NCBI GenBank assembly: GCA_003417655.1
Contig: QVMW01000002.1
Location: forward strand, 1-64,000
Source of the DNA: Rhodobacteraceae bacterium 63075
Lineage (GTDB): Bacteria > Pseudomonadota > Alphaproteobacteria > Rhodobacterales > Rhodobacteraceae
DNA length: 64,000 nucleotides
Reading direction: 5' to 3'
Shown here in pieces: positions 61,377 to 64,000 of the stretch. A program made the position numbers and the translations under genes. Within the stretch, counting starts at the first letter, position 1. The number at the start of each line of letters is the position of its first letter. The notes below the pieces were generated by a model. It saw only the letters and a list, made by a program, of their open reading frames with translations. It was not told the DNA's origin and ran no database searches.

Positions 61377-62699
61377 TCAATCCTGCAAGGGCGACCACGA
61401 CGGATCCGAAGCGCCCCCCTCTGTCGGGACCCGTTGCAGGTTGCGGCCCGAAATGTCCACCGAGTAGAGGCTGGAGCGCCCGGCCTCGCCCTGTGTCTCC
61501 CGCGTGAACATGATGACACGCCCGTTCGGTGCCCAGGTCGGCCCCTCTTCTAGGAAGGAGGCCGTGAGAAGCCGCTCGCCCGAGCCGTCGATGCGCATCA
61601 CGCCGATATGAAAACGCCCCTTCGACTGCTTGGTGAAGGCGATCAGGTCGCCCCGGGGCGACCAGACCGGCGTGCCGTAGCGCCCCGGGCCAAAGCTGAT
61701 CCGCTCCGCCTCGCCGCCGCTGGCGGGCATGACATAGAGCTGCTGGCTGCCGGAGCGGTCACTCTCGAAGACGATCTGGCTGCCATCGGGCGAAAAGCTC
61801 GGCGCGGTCTCGATCGAGGGCGAGGAGGTGAGCCGCTGCTGCCGGCCCGAGGCGATATCCATCAGATAGATATCCGTGTTGCCCCCACTTTCCAGCGAAA
61901 AGACGACGCGCTGACCGTCGGGCGCGAAACGCGGGGCGAAACTCATCGTGCCCTCGCGGCTCTGAAGCACGCGGCGGCCCACATTGGCCACGTCCAGAAC
62001 GTAAATGCGCGGGAAGCCCGTCTCGTAGCTGGTATAGAGCACGCGGTCGCCCGTGGGCGAGAAACGCGGCGCAAGCACGATGGAGCTGCTGTCGGTGAGA
62101 TATTGCAGGTTCGCCCCGTCGTAATCCATGATCGCGAGGCGCTTCTTACGGGCGTTCTTCGGCCCCGTCTCGCTGACAAACACCACGCGGCTGTCGAAAT
62201 AGGGCCCCTCGCCGGTGATCCGGCTATAGACCTGGTCGGCCACCTTGTGGGCGATACGGCGCCATCCATCCCGCGTGCCGCTCAATTGCAGCCCCTTGCC
62301 CATTTCCTGCCCCGCGAAGACGTCATGAAGCCGGAACTTGACCGTGACACGCTCCCCATCGACCGAAACCGCCCCGGTGATGAGCGCCTGCGCGTTGATC
62401 GCCTTCCAGTCGGCAAACTGCACCGGCGCCGCAAAACTGGAAACCTGGCTGATGTAGGCCTCGCTGCCGATTTCCCTGAAAAGCCCTGTGCCCGTCAGGT
62501 CCGCAGCCACCAGCCGCGCGATATCCGCGCCCATCTGCCCCGAGCCCGAGGTCTCGGCCACGAAATCGGGCACCGCGATGGGCATCGGCTCGATGACCCC
62601 ATCGGTGATCTCGATGCGCAAGGGCTCTTGTGCGCTGCCGGAAACCGGCCAGAAACCCGCCATGGCTATCGCCAGCGCTGCCAGAAGTCTCATGCTCAT
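61377..62699 (-). CDS. tolB: Tol-Pal system translocation protein TolB
   Basis: A 440-residue periplasmic protein: signal peptide (about 1-22), an N-terminal alpha/beta domain ([12 protein letters not shown]) and a six-bladed beta-propeller with repeated SPDG/SPTGDRV, FAPDGQ and WSPRGD strands from about residue 190. It shuttles between Pal and TolA. Two ATGs (62699 and 62693) are in frame; the first is 2 bp after the tolA stop with GAGG upstream. It has all expected parts. Confidence 0.95.
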   Translation of the reverse strand: MSMRLLAALAIAMAGFWPVSGSAQEPLRIEITDGVIEPMPIAVPDFVAETSGSGQMGADIARLVAADLTGTGLFREIGSEAYISQVSSFAAPVQFADWKAINAQALITGAVSVDGERVTVKFRLHDVFAGQEMGKGLQLSGTRDGWRRIAHKVADQVYSRITGEGPYFDSRVVFVSETGPKNARKKRLAIMDYDGANLQYLTDSSSIVLAPRFSPTGDRVLYTSYETGFPRIYVLDVANVGRRVLQSREGTMSFAPRFAPDGQRVVFSLESGGNTDIYLMDIASGRQQRLTSSPSIETAPSFSPDGSQIVFESDRSGSQQLYVMPASGGEAERISFGPGRYGTPVWSPRGDLIAFTKQSKGRFHIGVMRIDGSGERLLTASFLEEGPTWAPNGRVIMFTRETQGEAGRSSLYSVDISGRNLQRVPTEGGASDPSWSPLQD

Positions 62700-62701
62700 C
62701 A

Positions 62702-63793
62702 CTACCTCATACTCTCGGGGTTGAACTTCATCTCGATTGTCTTCCAACGGTCGTATTTCTCAGCCGGCAGGTCATAGCCACCGGAGCCGCAGCGGATGAT
62801 CGCGCGGCGCGCGGCTTCATAGGCCTGGCGAGCGGCAGCATCGCTGCCGCCTTCGCTGCTGATCAGGTTGATCGAGCCGATCACGGGTTTGGCCTCTCGC
62901 GTCATATCCAGCCCGACCACGATGGTAACGGCCATGGCGTCGGTGGAAAGCGCACCGAGGTTCCAGCAGCGGGAAACCGCCAGTCTGAGGCCCTCGCGCT
63001 CGTCGCCCGTGAGCGGCGGGCCGGTTGGCGCGGCAGGCTCCGCCTCCGGCTCATCGCCGCCCAGCGCCTCGGCCAGCGCATCGTTCACGGCATCGCTCGT
63101 GTCGGGCGTTTCGTCAGTCTGCTCCGGGTCCGGGCGCGCGGGACGCGGCCTCGGGCGCGTGGATTGCGCCGGCGCAAGCGTGACATCATCGCTTGCCTCC
63201 GGGTCGATCTCGATCGTCGCCTCTTGCGGGCTTGTCGCCTCGCTCTCTTCCTGCTCGACCGGGGCCTCGGCCTCCTCATCGGGGATCGTCTCGGGCGTCT
63301 CCTGCTCGGCAGGCGCGGCATCAGGCTCTTCGGGCTGCGCGACGGGCTCGGGCGCGATCCGCTCCACGGGCTTGAGCTGCGGGCGGGTGCTTGCGCCCGG
63401 CGTGAGCGCGGCGATATCCTCTTCGGGCTGCACGATCTGCGGCGCGGTGTCCTCGACTTCCGTTTCGACCTCCGGCGCGCTGCTGTCGATCTCGGGCGAC
63501 GCGTCGGCTTCGGGCTGCGCCACGTCCGGCGGCTCCTGCGTCTCGGTCGGCGTGTCCGGCTGCGCCCCGGGCGCGGCGCTTTCGTCTTCCGTTGGCGGCG
63601 CCGGCGTCTCTATGTCGCTCACCGCGCGCGGGGCCTCCGTGGCGCGCAAGGCCGCCTGGTATTCGGCTTCGCTGACGACGGCCACTTCCGAGATTTCGAA
63701 AGGCAAGGGCTCGCTGTTCCAGGCGCCCCCGAACAGAAGCCATCCGATCAGCCCGGTATGGCCGACAAGTGATATGATCTGCCCTGTGTTCAA
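62702..63793 (-). CDS. tolA: Cell envelope integrity protein TolA
   Basis: A 363-residue protein with one N-terminal membrane helix (about 5-25, [16 protein letters not shown]) and a long Glu/Pro/Ala-rich periplasmic stretch (about 55-265) in place of the helical lysine-rich stalk of E. coli. The C-terminal domain has [13 protein letters not shown]. It spans the periplasm to contact TolB and Pal. The start appears to be TTG at 63793, a few bases after the tolR stop. Confidence 0.87.
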   Translation of the reverse strand: MNTGQIISLVGHTGLIGWLLFGGAWNSEPLPFEISEVAVVSEAEYQAALRATEAPRAVSDIETPAPPTEDESAAPGAQPDTPTETQEPPDVAQPEADASPEIDSSAPEVETEVEDTAPQIVQPEEDIAALTPGASTRPQLKPVERIAPEPVAQPEEPDAAPAEQETPETIPDEEAEAPVEQEESEATSPQEATIEIDPEASDDVTLAPAQSTRPRPRPARPDPEQTDETPDTSDAVNDALAEALGGDEPEAEPAAPTGPPLTGDEREGLRLAVSRCWNLGALSTDAMAVTIVVGLDMTREAKPVIGSINLISSEGGSDAAARQAYEAARRAIIRCGSGGYDLPAEKYDRWKTIEMKFNPESMR

Positions 63794-63799
63794 ATCGCC

Positions 63800-64000
63800 C
63801 TACTGGTCGCCGCCGCCTTCGCCGTCCAGCGCAGGACCGCCCGTGTCCGTGACGAGGCCGATATTGGAAAAACCCGCACGGTTGAGCGCGCCCATGACCT
63901 GCACGACCTCCGAGTAGGGCACGGAGCCATCCGCGCGCAGGAAGACCCGATCGCCCTCGCGCTCCGCCGAGATCGCCCGCATGCGCGCCACAAGCTCGCC
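63800..64000 (-). CDS. tolR: Biopolymer transporter TolR, partial (5' part outside the window)
   Basis: The last 66 codons plus stop of an ExbD/TolR family protein run off the window edge. The visible part reads RVFLRADGSVPYSEVVQVM and GFSNIGLVTD, the conserved periplasmic domain. TolR with TolQ uses the proton gradient to energise TolA. The N-terminal membrane helix is not in view. Confidence 0.92.
   Translation of the reverse strand, partial: GELVARMRAISAEREGDRVFLRADGSVPYSEVVQVMGALNRAGFSNIGLVTDTGGPALDGEGGGDQ

Overview
The window is a chromosomal segment of a high-GC alphaproteobacterium, most likely a marine Rhodobacteraceae (Roseobacter-group) member. This is inferred from gene content and order: sucCD, a DUF805 gene, sucA and sucB with a MAPEG gene and lpdA; F0 and F1 ATP synthase operons that are separate, with a second b subunit (b'); glnK-amtB; and tolR-tolA-tolB-pal-cpoB-tilS-ftsH. 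No rRNA, tRNA, CRISPR array, prophage or insertion sequence was seen. Almost all of it is core housekeeping DNA.

Layout. 0-12 kb: a lone sulfotransferase gene, then the TCA-cycle cluster for succinyl-CoA synthetase and 2-oxoglutarate dehydrogenase (E1, a double-lipoyl E2, E3), interrupted by one foreign-looking gene. 12-21 kb: AsmA, RimO, a small cysteine-containing protein, a short YigZ-like protein, an M48 lipoprotein, a class II histone-deacetylase-like enzyme, PlsC, FtsX, FtsE and a zinc-ribbon membrane protein. 21-28 kb: a minus-strand run argH, DUF2834, small lipoprotein, lysA, TIGR02302-type protein, with tlpA divergent from argH. 28-36 kb: sterol desaturase, lytic transglycosylase, amtB and glnK, PBP1A. 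36-38.6 kb: a membrane protein and a GntR/FCD regulator with conspicuous operators. 38.6-50.5 kb: the two ATP synthase operons, with an ArsR regulator, a hydrolase, a DsbA-fold isomerase, prs and an H-type lectin between them. 50.5-64 kb: methyltransferase, gloB, clpA, M23 peptidase, a Tam-like methyltransferase, ftsH, tilS and the tol-pal genes; the window ends inside tolR.

How the genes work together. Energy metabolism dominates (2-oxoglutarate dehydrogenase complex, succinyl-CoA synthetase, F1Fo ATP synthase). Envelope maintenance follows (FtsEX, M23 peptidase, PBP1A, lytic transglycosylase, Tol-Pal, AsmA). Nitrogen sensing and uptake (GlnK/AmtB) and protein quality control (ClpA, FtsH) complete the set.

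I did not find a new multi-gene defence or metabolic system. The least explained material is intergenic. Two copies of a long stem-loop element (29752-29902 and 35760-35936) show matched base changes in both arms. A 31-nt UUCG-capped hairpin module recurs in three spacers (about 31274, 35867 and 42150). A triple GTGYAC motif ending in a G/C hairpin occurs twice (15595 and 45109). Several strong palindromic operators precede sucC, the 36486 membrane protein and the ATP synthase genes.
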